Positions 33,301 through 43,300 of a stretch of DNA of 64,000 bases are shown here, in pieces. The notes under the pieces were generated by a model. That model was given only the letters and a program-made list of their open reading frames with translations. It was not told where the DNA came from and ran no database searches. Origin of the DNA: Tribonema minus (Eukaryota > Sar > Xanthophyceae > Tribonematales > Tribonemataceae); contig JAFCMP010000434.1 of assembly GCA_017506865.1 (NCBI GenBank), forward strand, positions 186,001 through 250,000, read 5' to 3'. A program made the position numbers and the translations under genes. Each line of letters starts with the position of its first letter. The first letter of the stretch is position 1.

Positions 33301-34602
33301 CCTTCCGCAGGCGTCTGCGCCCCTATGCCCCCCCCCCTCCCCTCGCGCTCATGAAAAGCAGCCCGTGAGCACCACCGCCGACATTACACACTCACCCCTA
33401 GCGCCTCCTGCAGCTTGCCGTACGGCACCACGCGGCTCGTGTTGGCGAGCGCGACGACCGTGAGCATGCGCAGCTTCTCCGTCATGGCATCGCTCAGCTG
33501 CGGCAGCGCTCCGCCCGCGGCCTTGTGGTCGCCATACACGCCGTACGCAAAGAGCTCCAGCAGACGCAGGTACGGCTCGTGCTCCGTGCCGCGCAGCTGC
33601 GGGGCGGCGTGGCAGTGGTGCACAAAAGGGAATTTTCCGCGTGAGCACAGGCAGGTGCAGCACCCGTTGGTGGGGGGCTGCGTGTGAAGCGCTGCTGCTG
33701 TGGGCGCGTAGCGCGGCAGCGGCGGCGCGTGAATGTGATAATGTGGTTGGGGCTGTAAAAGTGCAGGCCACCAGGCATGGGAGCGTGTAATCGGACAACC
33801 CTACAAGGCGTTGTGCTGCATGCGACGGTCGCATATGGCACGCCTTGCAGGGCATGTGGTGACACGGAGTCTGCATCATGCAACATGGCTAGAGAACCTG
33901 CTGCGTGTGCGGCTGCGATTGTGTCACCTGACGCATGGGCGTAGCAGGGTTCTTGTGAATGCCCACTGAATGTTTGTGTCTTTCATGTTGCGGGCCGCTG
34001 AAGAAGTGACTAGGCTGCTCATGCAGTGCTCAATATTTGCTCCTGTAAAATGCCAGCTCGCTCTCGGACTTTCGTGATATTAGAAAGGTATATGCTGGTC
34101 AAGTCTCTGTGTAAGTTGGCTGTGATCTGAACCTTCAGAATAGTGAAGAGCTGTAAATTGCACGTTCAAACAGCGGCAGCAAACAAAAATGGTTGAAAGT
34201 TCGCTGATGGGCGATCACCGACACCGTGTGCAGCTATTGTTATCACAGCTGCGTGTCAGCAGAAGCAACACCTGCATATCGCAAGTGTGATGCAGTATCA
34301 TGGTAAACCTCAAAGCGAATAAGTTGAAGACCTGGAAGCCTGAGCACATGTCTCAAGGATCACTGGTTCTATCACCATCAGCCTCTACAACATTTTTGCG
34401 TGGCAGCTTTTGCATCATCTATGCATCTGCAAACTCGCGTGCTCACCCCTTGTACGTTGGGCATCGCCAGCAGCTCCCCAAAGACAAAGATTTTCTTGTC
34501 AGCCATGACTTTCTGGATCAGCGCCACACAGGCCCTGCCCTTGGCTGTCTTAGCCAGGAGGCAATACTGCTCCAGCCCAGCAGCTCCTCCATCTTCGGCC
34601 AT
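30368..34602 (-). CDS. CSN7: COP9 signalosome subunit 7 (CSN7), PCI-domain protein
   Basis: Exons on the minus strand: 34447-34602, 33396-33596, 32333-32434 and 30368-30522; the first three are phase 0 and the last ends in phase 2, so a further exon must follow. Exon 1 starts MAEDGGAAGLEQYCLLAK and ends KKIFVFGELLAMPNVQG. Exon 2 has EPYLRLLELFAYGVYGDHKA and LPQLSDAMTEKLRMLTVVAL. Exon 3 is the winged-helix part of the PCI domain, VVEDVVLDAMYAGLLQCRLD followed by QR. Exon 4 (HVTPRDVRPEEIDSMIATLD) is a long helix. This order and these motifs match CSN7 closely. Known role: scaffold subunit of the COP9 signalosome, which removes NEDD8 from cullins and so controls SCF-type ubiquitin ligases. The gene is head-to-head with the HIG1 gene. 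Its introns carry exon-edge copies, a long inverted repeat, and possibly the terminal exon at 29084-29337. Confidence 0.88.
30590..30680 (-). repeat. Partial copy of CSN7 exon 4 start plus acceptor
   Basis: On the plus strand, ATGCCGTCCATCTCCTCCGG, then GCGCACGCTGCGTGGCGTCA, then CGTGCTGTCAAGAG, matches the genuine exon edge at 30480-30530. It lies upstream of exon 4 in gene orientation and keeps the acceptor. Confidence 0.85.
30918..31040 (-). repeat. Outer copy of CSN7 exon 3 end and following intron
   Basis: GCGCAGGGTCCCCACGCGCT followed by GTTCTAGCGTGCACATCC resembles the genuine exon 3 end at 32338-32375. CCCATCCCATGCTGCGGCCT, then CATCCGAC, near 31016 resembles the intron stretch near 32230. 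It lies on the far side of the inverted repeat from the nearer copy at 32131. Confidence 0.7.
31069..31922. repeat. Imperfect inverted repeat of about 850 bp in CSN7 intron 3
   Basis: The left arm (31069 to about 31460) is matched in reverse complement by the right arm (about 31480 to 31922), with small indels and roughly 75-80% identity by eye. Matching blocks include GACGATCATGG/CCATGATCGTC, GGCGCTGGCTCACGTTCTCG with its complement, GAGCCAGCGAC with its complement, and outermost GTCATTTTGCCCTG with CAGGGCAAAATGAC. There is almost no spacer. The element sits between two direct copies of the CSN7 exon 3 edge. It could be a fold-back transposon or a locally inverted duplication; a transcript through it would form a long hairpin. 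Confidence 0.85.
32131..32270 (-). repeat. Nearer copy of CSN7 exon 3 end plus donor
   Basis: GCGCGCACCTGAACGCGCAG, then GGTCCCCGCGCGCTGGTCCA, then GCCTGCAC, is almost identical to the genuine exon 3 end at 32328-32374, including the GTGCGC donor (reverse strand) and the GCGCTGAGCGTTG flank. It diverges after about 40 exon bases. Confidence 0.9.
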
Positions 34603-36016
34603 GTTGTTTCGATCCAAGTGCTGAGGACTTCAGGTCGCACTTCAACACCTTCGAGAGTGACGCACCCTTGTCGCGGAAATTGGAGAAGGGCGTGAGAGCG
34701 GTACTGGAAAGCGGTGCAGAGGGGTTGCCGCACGGAGCATCTGGCGGTGAGCGATCGAAGTTGGCCAGCAGTAGTAAGCTCCACAAAGTGCGTGCACGTG
34801 ATGATGCGATGGGAAAACAGATGCCGACTACTGTCACTCAGTCATAGCACGCTTGCAAAGCTACCCCTGTCGCAGCTTTTCTGTCAACTGATTGCAAATG
34901 CCACAAGCACAAAAGCAGAGCTGATTTGGCCGCCAGCTCCCTTTCAGGATGACTGAATCCACGGAGGCCCGTACGTGCCATTCATCATGCGACATAGCAC
35001 TTTGCTGATTGATTGTACTGGCAACTTCCATACTGCTGGCACAGATGCTAGCCGGTCGAACCTGCATTTGCACCTCTGTCTGGCGCGGGCCTCACATGCA
35101 AGGCAAATTCAGCTTCATTTCATAGGCTTCTACAGCACGACGACGCCGCTGCTGTACGTCTCACACAGTGCCGCGCAGCTGCCTGCAAGATGCTGGAGTG
35201 CGGTACGCACCTGGACCGCAGCTTAGCTCCTAGTTATGGTGCCGAGGCGCAGTGGTACAGCAGCAGCACCGCAGCAACGGACTAAGCGCTGCGCGCCGCT
35301 CCATGCCCACGTATGTGGACTGCTGAGTATTAATCGTAGTTGGCCGCCGACCGCACGTGATCAGCAGTGCGCATCATGCATGCGCCCGCGTCCCCACCCT
35401 CTGGGGCTCACGCTCAGAACATTGCAGCGGCGCTCCATGCCGACCGCACTCTTGCTGCTCGCGCCGTTGTGGAGTTTGACCTGGGACTGTGCCACGACCT
35501 GTTGCGGTGCAAAAGCGGCAGTTGACTGCCGGCCACTGGCAGTCCTGCTTGTGTGTGCCGAGAGCGCCGCGCCGCAGCAGCGCTCCGCAGGCTGTGGGCG
35601 ATGCGCCCCCTCAAGCGCGATTAGAGAATCCTCGGTTCATGGCTTGTGATCCGCACGTCCTGGTCTCTCTTTGGGGGTGATGGCAGCGCGGCAGCAGCAG
35701 GCAGCGAGACGTTTTTTGGGGCACATGGAGGGCAGTGCTCAGCAGGCACCACAGCCACCGGCCATGAACATGCCTACCCCCTTGCGGCACCGCTGCGCTG
35801 CTCTGCAATAGCAGCACGCAAAGCATCCGCTCTACGCTGCGTAACGCCGCTCAAACGTCACTGCCATGTGTCCTCTCTACATTACCCCCCCACCCCCACC
35901 CCGCCCCCCCCCGTTCCCTTCCCACCGACTCACAGCATCGCTGCATGCCCCCCCCCTGTGCTGCGCCCCCCTCCCCCTCCACCGTCGTCAGCAGCGGCGG
36001 TAGCTGTTGGGGAGCG
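34603..36016. promoter_or_regulatory. Divergent intergenic region between CSN7 and HIG1
   Basis: The starts of CSN7 (minus) and the HIG1 gene (plus) are 1.4 kb apart. The interval must hold both promoters; I cannot define core elements. A C-rich stretch near 35880-35960 followed by GTCGTCAG just before the HIG1 start could instead be an intron end, in which case HIG1 has an extra upstream exon. Confidence 0.45.
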
Positions 36017-38725
36017 ATGCTGGGGGACTTTGAGGGCAAGAAGGAGCAGGTGCTGAGCCTCGCGCAGCACGAGGGGCTGCGGTGGGGCACCGCGGCGGGC
36101 ATCGCGTCCACGGCGGCGGTGTTTGCGGCGCAGCACTTGAGCCAGGCGTTCCGCGTGCGGACCAATGTCAGCGCCAAGGTGGGCTGCCGCCATTGAGAAG
36201 TTGACGCAGGAGTATTGATCATTGGAACAGGATGCGGCACCTTGCGTTGCAGCTGCCCCATGCTAGCACCGCGGCGGGCATCGCGTCCACGGCGGCGGTA
36301 TTCGCGGCGCAGCACTTGAGCCAGGCGTTTCGCCTGCGGACGAATGTCAGCGCCAAGGTGGGCTGACGCCATTGAGCTGTTGACGCTAAAGCATTTTATC
36401 GTCGGAACGATGATGCGGCGGCTTGCGTTATGGCAGCACCGGGCTCGGGCTGACCATTGAGTTGTTGGCCGCGAAAGATTCGATCATCGGAACAAACAAG
36501 GATTCGGCGGCTTGCGTGTTGCCAGCACCGTGCTCGCAGCGCGACGCGTCCAGCGCGCTGCATGCAGCACCAAGGCACGTTAAGCTGGTACTGTGTACAC
36601 ACGAAGTGACGTGCTTGTATATGTGTCACTGAGCCCTGCTGCCTCCCTGTTGTGGGTATGTATGCCCCACCCTAGTGCGGGTAACCCTGCACATAACCCT
36701 TTGTCTAACGCGATGCTAAACCTGCCTAGGGCCAGGGGCAGGTTTGCTGCATGTTCTGTACTAGATTGCTTGCGGCAACACTACTCCAGACTGGCATATC
36801 GACAGCAACAGCCATTGTCCTCAAAGTCGCCGCCGGCGTCCGGCACATGCCTTGAACGCTAAAAAGCTTGCACACAGAAGTCTTTGTGCCTACTGTGGAT
36901 ATGGTGGCACTGTTTGACTTGTGGCCAATGACTGCAGCAGCGGCGACTACGGTTATTGGTGGAAGGCACTCTTGCGGCTGACCACCCCTTGTCACCTAGA
37001 GCTCTACAATCTTTTGATTCGTTTTTCATACCACACTCTGGAAATGCCACTTCAAACCCTACTTCAACTTACCCCCCCCCCCGGTCCCCTTCCCAGGTCG
37101 CGCTGGCGATCTCCCCGCCGCTCGCGCTCTACAACCTCATGGCGGAGCGCACGATGATCCGCGCGCAGCACGACCCCGCGCTGTATGGCATCTACCCCAA
37201 GGGCCACGTCGCCACGGCTCAGCAGGCGCGGCAGCAGCGCGCGACGCTGCGCTGGTACCACCGCCTCGCCAACGGCGCGTACAGCAACCCCTTCGCCTTC
37301 ATCGCGGCGCTCGGCGTGCCCGCCGTCGGCGCCATATTCTGGCAGCAGAGCCGTGAGGGGCACGCGCACTTGAAGTTTTCACAGAAGGTGACTTCGCGCG
37401 CGCGCATGTGCACTTCTACTTGAAGTTGTTGGTGCGGCGGGCTGATGGCAGTGCTCGGCGCGCGCTGTCGCGTGACTGCAGCTTTGCGGCGGACTCACAC
37501 CAACTGTTCTCTGCACTTGCACAGGCGAGTATACCGCTTGTGCAGCTGCAACACCACCACACTTGCTCCCGAAGCAGATACCCCCCTTCCAGCCCCCCCC
37601 CTCCCCCCCCACATACACACACGCGTTGTTCGAAACATTGTAAGTTGCGAGTTCCGCGCTGTGCGATGAGCGTGTCAGGCCTGTCGCACTTGCCCTTGTC
37701 AATTCTCTCAAGGTTTGCACCATCATACCATGGACATTGATACTGATCACAGTGGCTGCTGCTGCTGCCGCCGCTGCCCCGTTGCTGCTGCAGGTGATGA
37801 TGCACTGTGTCTCCTGCTCAGCAACGTGCGCCATCCCAGCATCAACAATCTTGGAATTCACTATCAACTTGAAGTTCACTGAGTACTGCGGTCCTTCACC
37901 GCTGCTGCCGCCCTTGCCCCCGCCTGCTGCCGCTGCTGCTGCCGCAGGTGATGCACACGCGCGTGTTTGGACAGATGACAGTGCTCGGCGTCCTGGTCTC
38001 GACCATGGTATTCAGAGACTACATGTACAGGTATGTATAAATGTATGTATGCATGTATACATGTATATGTACACGATGTATACCTTTGTTGATGCTCACT
38101 CAGGGCGCGAATGTTCAGATGGGTTGATGTCAGCATCGCTACCAGGAAACTACGTGTACCTTTTGACAAAGTGTCTCGACGCGCAATGATGATCACTTCG
38201 AATGACATTGCCAATTTTTTGTACGGTATGGTGGTGGGCCGACGCACGGTGGGACTGGCCGGCGCAGCTTCTGCCCCTATGTGACCGCGCTGGATGCCCC
38301 TGCTGTACACTGAGTCCTGCGGCATAGCGCTACCGGCGCGTTTCGCTCTCAGCGCAGATTTCTCGTGTCGTTTGATAAGTGTCTGCTGAGGCTTAGGGGT
38401 AGGCCGGCTGCTCGACTCGCGCGGCCCGTGTCGCCTGCTCCACCACTCCCCTGCACCATCACAACACTGCGCGCACCAAGTACCATATGGACAGCAGATC
38501 TGATATCCCGAGCTTTTTGAGGCTTCTTGAGGGCATCATATCCAGGCCCATGCACTGAAACCGTGAGACGGCGTGAGTGGCTTCACGCCGTGCATGCAAC
38601 CGCAGAGCGCTGCCACTGATGCTGAGCGCTGATGCTCTGCGTGCCACACGCGCCTCAGGAACGGCGGCCTGTACGTGGAGGACGCCGACGGCCTCGTGCA
38701 CAGGGCGCATGAGCCCGCCGTATGA
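36017..38725 (+). CDS. HIG1-domain mitochondrial protein, four exons
   Basis: Exons: 36017-36178, 37097-37387, 37948-38030 and 38659-38725, consistent in phase, giving 200 residues. The N-terminal half is MLGDFEGKKEQVLSLAQHEG, an Ala-rich helix, then ISPPLALYNLMAERTMIRAQ. The HIG1 signature follows: NPFAFIAALGVPAVGAIFWQ as the first membrane span, a loop with KFSQKVMHTRVFGQ, and MTVLGVLVSTMVFRDYMY as the second, then a short tail (NGGLYVEDADGLVHRAHEPA). Known family role: HIG1/Rcf1 proteins are inner-mitochondrial-membrane hairpins linked to cytochrome oxidase and respiratory supercomplexes. The HIG1 domain is normally near the N-terminus in short proteins; here it is preceded by about 115 residues. 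Start ATG 36017 fits the helix but an upstream exon cannot be excluded. Exons 1 and 3 have partial copies in adjacent introns. Confidence 0.82.
36256..36560 (+). repeat. Two downstream copies of HIG1 exon 1 end
   Basis: The first copy (about 36262-36428) repeats ACCGCGGCGGGCATCGCGTC through AATGTCAGCGCCAAG and the GTGGGCTG donor with few changes. The second (about 36429-36540) keeps only the intron-side part (GGGCTGACCATTGAGTTGTT, ATCATCGGAACAA, GGCGGCTTGCGT). Unit length is about 170 bases. Confidence 0.88.
36908..37025 (+). repeat. Dispersed repeat, copy 2, in HIG1 intron 1
   Basis: This is the partner of 12268-12385 in the same orientation. It ends about 70 bases before the acceptor of HIG1 exon 2. 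Confidence 0.75.
37750..37815 (+). repeat. Partial upstream copy of HIG1 exon 3 start
   Basis: CTGCTGCTGCCGCCGCTGCC, then CCGTTGCTGCTGCAGGTGATG, then ATGCACTG resembles the genuine junction GCTGCTGCTGCCGCAGGTGA followed by TGCACACG at 37935-37959. The acceptor CAG and the VM codons are kept. Confidence 0.7.
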
Positions 38726-40341
38726 TACCTACATACCCTACCCAAGCCACACACACACACACACATCGGCACACTTTTACTGCGATGGTATCCGCGCGTG
38801 TGGTGCCGCAATTTTTACCAACGGTTTTGGGCGCCGGGGGGGGGGGCGAACAATTTTTGGGGCAAATTTTGGAGCACCGAGGGAACGTGCCGAGGAATGC
38901 GCTGCAGACGCGGGAACGGTCTGCAGCACCCGGCAGCCAGTGCGCGCGGGACTTGAGGGGCATGGTGGTATCCGGCTCAGCAGGGAGCGTGCGTGTGCGA
39001 ACTCAGCGTGAATCGCGCTGCACACATGATATTGTGCTCCTCTTTGTTGAATGTGACACATGTCCTCAGTGCGCTCTTGTTACGTGCGTCTCTTTACCAT
39101 GTTGCATTGCTGGTGGCGGCGCATTGGTTTGCAGCTCATGAGCGCTGCCCTCGCAGGCGCGTTGTGAGCGGCGTGTCACTGAAAGTTGATTGAACGCAAG
39201 GCTCAGGGGGGCAAGTTTACTATGTCAGCTTCTCTTACTGGTTGGTGTACTTGTGAGTGCTGCCATGCTCACGGTTAACCCACAACATTGTCACGAGTTT
39301 TGTTGTTGGATTCGCTGCCCCTGTAACTACCCGCTGCATGGGCTCATATGGGCTCAGCCTTTCACCCTGCCTGTACGCCATCATCCCGGCAGACACGATA
39401 TGTGATCGAAGCCCACTGCTCGCCGTTGCAATGCACGCCGATGCTGCCTTCATGTCTACTGCAGCGGATGAGGCAATTATACACGTATGACAAGGCTGAG
39501 CTGACCGCTTTTGTCACATGGGAAAATAGCCACATTGCAGCCCCTCGGTCTGATGCGGCTGAAGGTGTTTGGTGGAGTCAAGCATGTCGCGTTGGCGCAG
39601 CGGCAGCACGCGTGCAGCGCGCATGCCCGATACGTCATCTGGCACGGTGTGCTGATGGCTCCACCGCGAAGCAAAGTCGACGCCAAGTTCTTGCATACAG
39701 CAGCTGCTGCTGAAGCGATGATGGCACGTACAGTCCAGGGGCTACTGTGCCTGGGAGTGGCCATGCGAAGTCATCATCATCATTATCATGAGCATGGCCT
39801 GTCAAGGGTCCTGCATGCGGTGCACGCTGCGGGGCATGATGCGCGGCGCCTCGGACAGGCGTGTGATGTCAATTGCCAATCAGACAGTGCAACTCTGGGC
39901 GTAACATAATGCGTCCATGAACAGAGGCTGCAGCCAATGCTGGAACGACACCGTGATGCTTTGGTCTGCCCTGGATTATTATCTGAAACGGCCAGCATCG
40001 GCAGCGCAGGTGCTGACGGCATGCATGACGTTGCAAGTACGCCTGCGGGAGGGAGGGGAGAGACCTCGAATTTATGGACATGTGTGAACTCAAAAATTTG
40101 GCCAGTACTACTTAGTTTCTCAAAAAGCTTGTTGGGGAGAAGGTAACCGGTATCTGAACGTCATGGAGCAGCTGAATATGCAAGCCAAGCACCAACAGAT
40201 GCCGGACCCCAACATCCTTGGTTTTGGCCGCATTTAACGTTTCGATTGCCTCCTGAGACTGTACACTGCTGCCAGTATGACTCGCCTACTTCACCTCGTA
40301 TGTTGCGTTTTTTTGTGCCACTCTTGCCATGGCAACAGCCA
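38726..40341. other. Intergenic region between HIG1 and HSF
   Basis: No supported exon on either strand. It should contain the HIG1 3' region and the HSF promoter. A (AC)n tract lies near 38746-38768. Confidence 0.45.
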
Positions 40342-43300
40342 ATGCCGCCCAGGCGCAGCACCAGCAGTAGCAGCATCGCCAGCAGTGCTGGCCAGCCCGC
40401 AGCATGTGAGAGCCCCCGTCGTACAAGGCGTGCTGCTCAGCTCGCCCAGAGCAAAATAGCTGCAGTGATTGACGCCGAGAGCACCATGTACGGACGGGCA
40501 CGCGCCATTAAGGAGGAGGAGGCGGATGCGATGATGTCGGAGGCCCTGGTGGAGGCTGCAGCGCCTAGTGATGGCAGGGGCAAAGGAGCGAAGAAGCAGA
40601 GGTGATGTCCCGACCACTTTTTCCCCACAGTTGGCCGCTGACGACGACGGCATCATGGCTGAAGCGGTGCCAAATTGAGCCTCTTTTGCTTTTGAGAATA
40701 GTCGAAAAGCTTTGTACACAAGACTTTCCAAGTCATTCCAGCAGACACTTGTCGTGTTGGCGCATATTCATTTGTGTTGATGACCATGACGATGACGTCG
40801 CGTGCATGTTGCCACCAACAGCTCTGGCCCCCTCCGATTTGCTGTTGAGGATGGTGAATGTACACTGTAGCTGGCTGAAGAGGTGCTCCGTGTCTCTTTG
40901 TCTCTTGTGCCATTTTTCCCGCAGTGTGTCGGCCTTCCTAAGCAAGACCTTCGACATCTTCAGGTGAGGAGTGTTGGCAAGTCACCGTTCACAGTTTCAG
41001 GCAAGGCAACCGGTCCGGTCCGGAGCCTTAAACTTCATCTCCAGCAATTATTTCCAATGCAGAGGTGATGACGCCTTTTGCGGACACGAAGTGAGATTTG
41101 CGTTGTGTCTGGGGGGGTGGGGCCAGTCGCATTTTATGAGCAGGTGCAAGTGGCAGCTGTGAACAGCGCACAGGCATTTGCATGTACCTGTCTGTTAGCA
41201 TTAGAAGACACGCCCATTGAAGTCCTGGTGCAGTGGCAAGTCACCATTGACACCTCCACAGTACATGATCGCCATCAGCTGGGGCGTAGTGTTTGTGTGT
41301 GCTCACAGCTCGCCAGACTCGGCCCAGGGCACGAGGATGTCACCATAGCCACCGCTTATGATGCTCCAGGGCTGCCATCTGCTTCGAGGCGCCACTCGAG
41401 GTTGCGAGTCGCAGATCAGCTCTTCAGCCCCGCATGGCTGTGACAACTGACTTTGACTCGGACACAACTTCAAGCGTGACACTCCTCCGCACACCTCGCA
41501 ATGCCGCCACCGTCGCTGCCCCGCAGCAACCCGCAGTTTCAGGCGGAGGGCATCTGCGGCTGGAGCGCCAAGGGCGACGCCGTCATCATACACAACCTGC
41601 GCGACTTCAGCGATCGGGTGCTCCCGCAGTACTTCAAGCACGGCAACTTCCAGTCCTTCGTGCGCCAGCTCAACATGTACAACTTCAAGAAGACGGTCGC
41701 GGACCCCACTAACGGCGAGTTCAAGCACCCGCTGTTCCGCCGCGGCATGCGCCACGTCCTGCACCTGATCAAGCGCAAGGTACGCGCTGCTGCTGCTGCT
41801 GCTGGTGATGCTGCTCTGATCGCTGCAGCACCTGGCAACTGCCTCCGCGGTCCCGGTCCGCAGGCAGTCCAAGCACTGCCATCGCATATTGAGGCCGACC
41901 CCCATGGGCGGCCGTTTTGACATCACTGACACAGCCTTTTTGCAGGCAACGGAGGCGTGAGTCGGGTACGCGCTTCAAACAAATGCATAATGATGCCCAG
42001 GCGTATGTGTGACGACACGCAACGAGTTGCTGAGCACTGTGCCCACATTCACAGCTCCCAACGGTCGTGGCCAGCATCAACCCCCTTCCGGGCTACCGTA
42101 GTGGTAGATAACTGCCAACAGATACGCAGCACGCGCCGACCCTGCAGAGCTGCGACCTCGCCCACCGGACTTCATCATCTGCCACATCGCTGTCAGCGTG
42201 CTCCCCGACATCTCACACCTGCCGCCGTTGCGCTTCAACGCCGCACACACTCACCCGCGCCCATCCCCCGCCCCTCGCGTGCGTATGCGAAGCCACCCAG
42301 CGGCACCGTGCGCGCGCAGGCGGAGAAGGCAGCGGCGGCGGCAGCAGCGTCCGGCGCCAAGCCCGAGGCGCCGCCACTGCTGCCACCGGCAGCGGCGGCA
42401 ACGACGGACGCAGCGGCGTTTGGTGCGCTCGACAGCATCGACTTGCTGCGCCTGACGGAGCTCGCAACGATGAGGGAGGAGGGGGAGGGGGGCGGCGGCG
42501 GGGGGGATGACGATGGGGCGGAGGCGGCAGCGGTGGCGGCGGCGGCGGCGGCGGCGGCGGACCCGGAGATGCGCATCAAGCGCGCGGCGATGGTGGAGCA
42601 GAGCGACAAGGTGAGCGCTGTGGTATGTGTCAGTGCTCAGTTCACGTGGGCTGAAAGGGAGCGGAGGGGGGATTCGGGGCGGTCGGGGACGGAGAGGGGA
42701 ATGCTGACATCGGGCAAGGTCTTTAGAGGGGCGGTCTCTGTTGAGGTATGTGGGGCGGCGGCGGTGGATGCGGTGCAGTCACATTCATGTTGAGTGTCTA
42801 TGCAGTGTATGTTGAAGTATGCGTATGTACGTAGTGTCTTTGTGTTGCGTCGCGCGACCTCTTGTGCTGTTCCGAGGTGCCGACGGTCGGTGCCAAGATG
42901 AGGGACTGGTTCGAGGCAGTTGTAGTTGAAGTTGATGGTCTTGAGGTGAGCAACGTGCAGTCTTGAAGCACCGCCCAAAACGCAGAGACGTGTCACACGG
43001 AGCATACATCACCTGAGGATTGCATTCAACGTGCGCGCTCGCTCACCTTTCTCTGCTGCCCTGGCTACCCGCGTGTCGGCAGCCCCCGCTACCACCTTGA
43101 ACGCACATGTAACTTGAAGTACATGTGAGCATGTTGAACTTCTTTGCAGGGTGCACCAGTGCTCAGATATTTGCGTCCGGTCATCGCCGCCGCAGGTTCT
43201 GATGGAGCTGGTGAGGCTGCAGGAGCGGCAGAAGGCTACGGAGGACAAGCTGAAGGAGCTCGATGCCGAAAACAAGGTACTTGTGGTTGCAAGTCCATTG

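Noticed and set aside
36898..37035. Dispersed repeat considered as an exon copy
   Set aside because: It matches an intergenic block at 12268 and no exon in the window.
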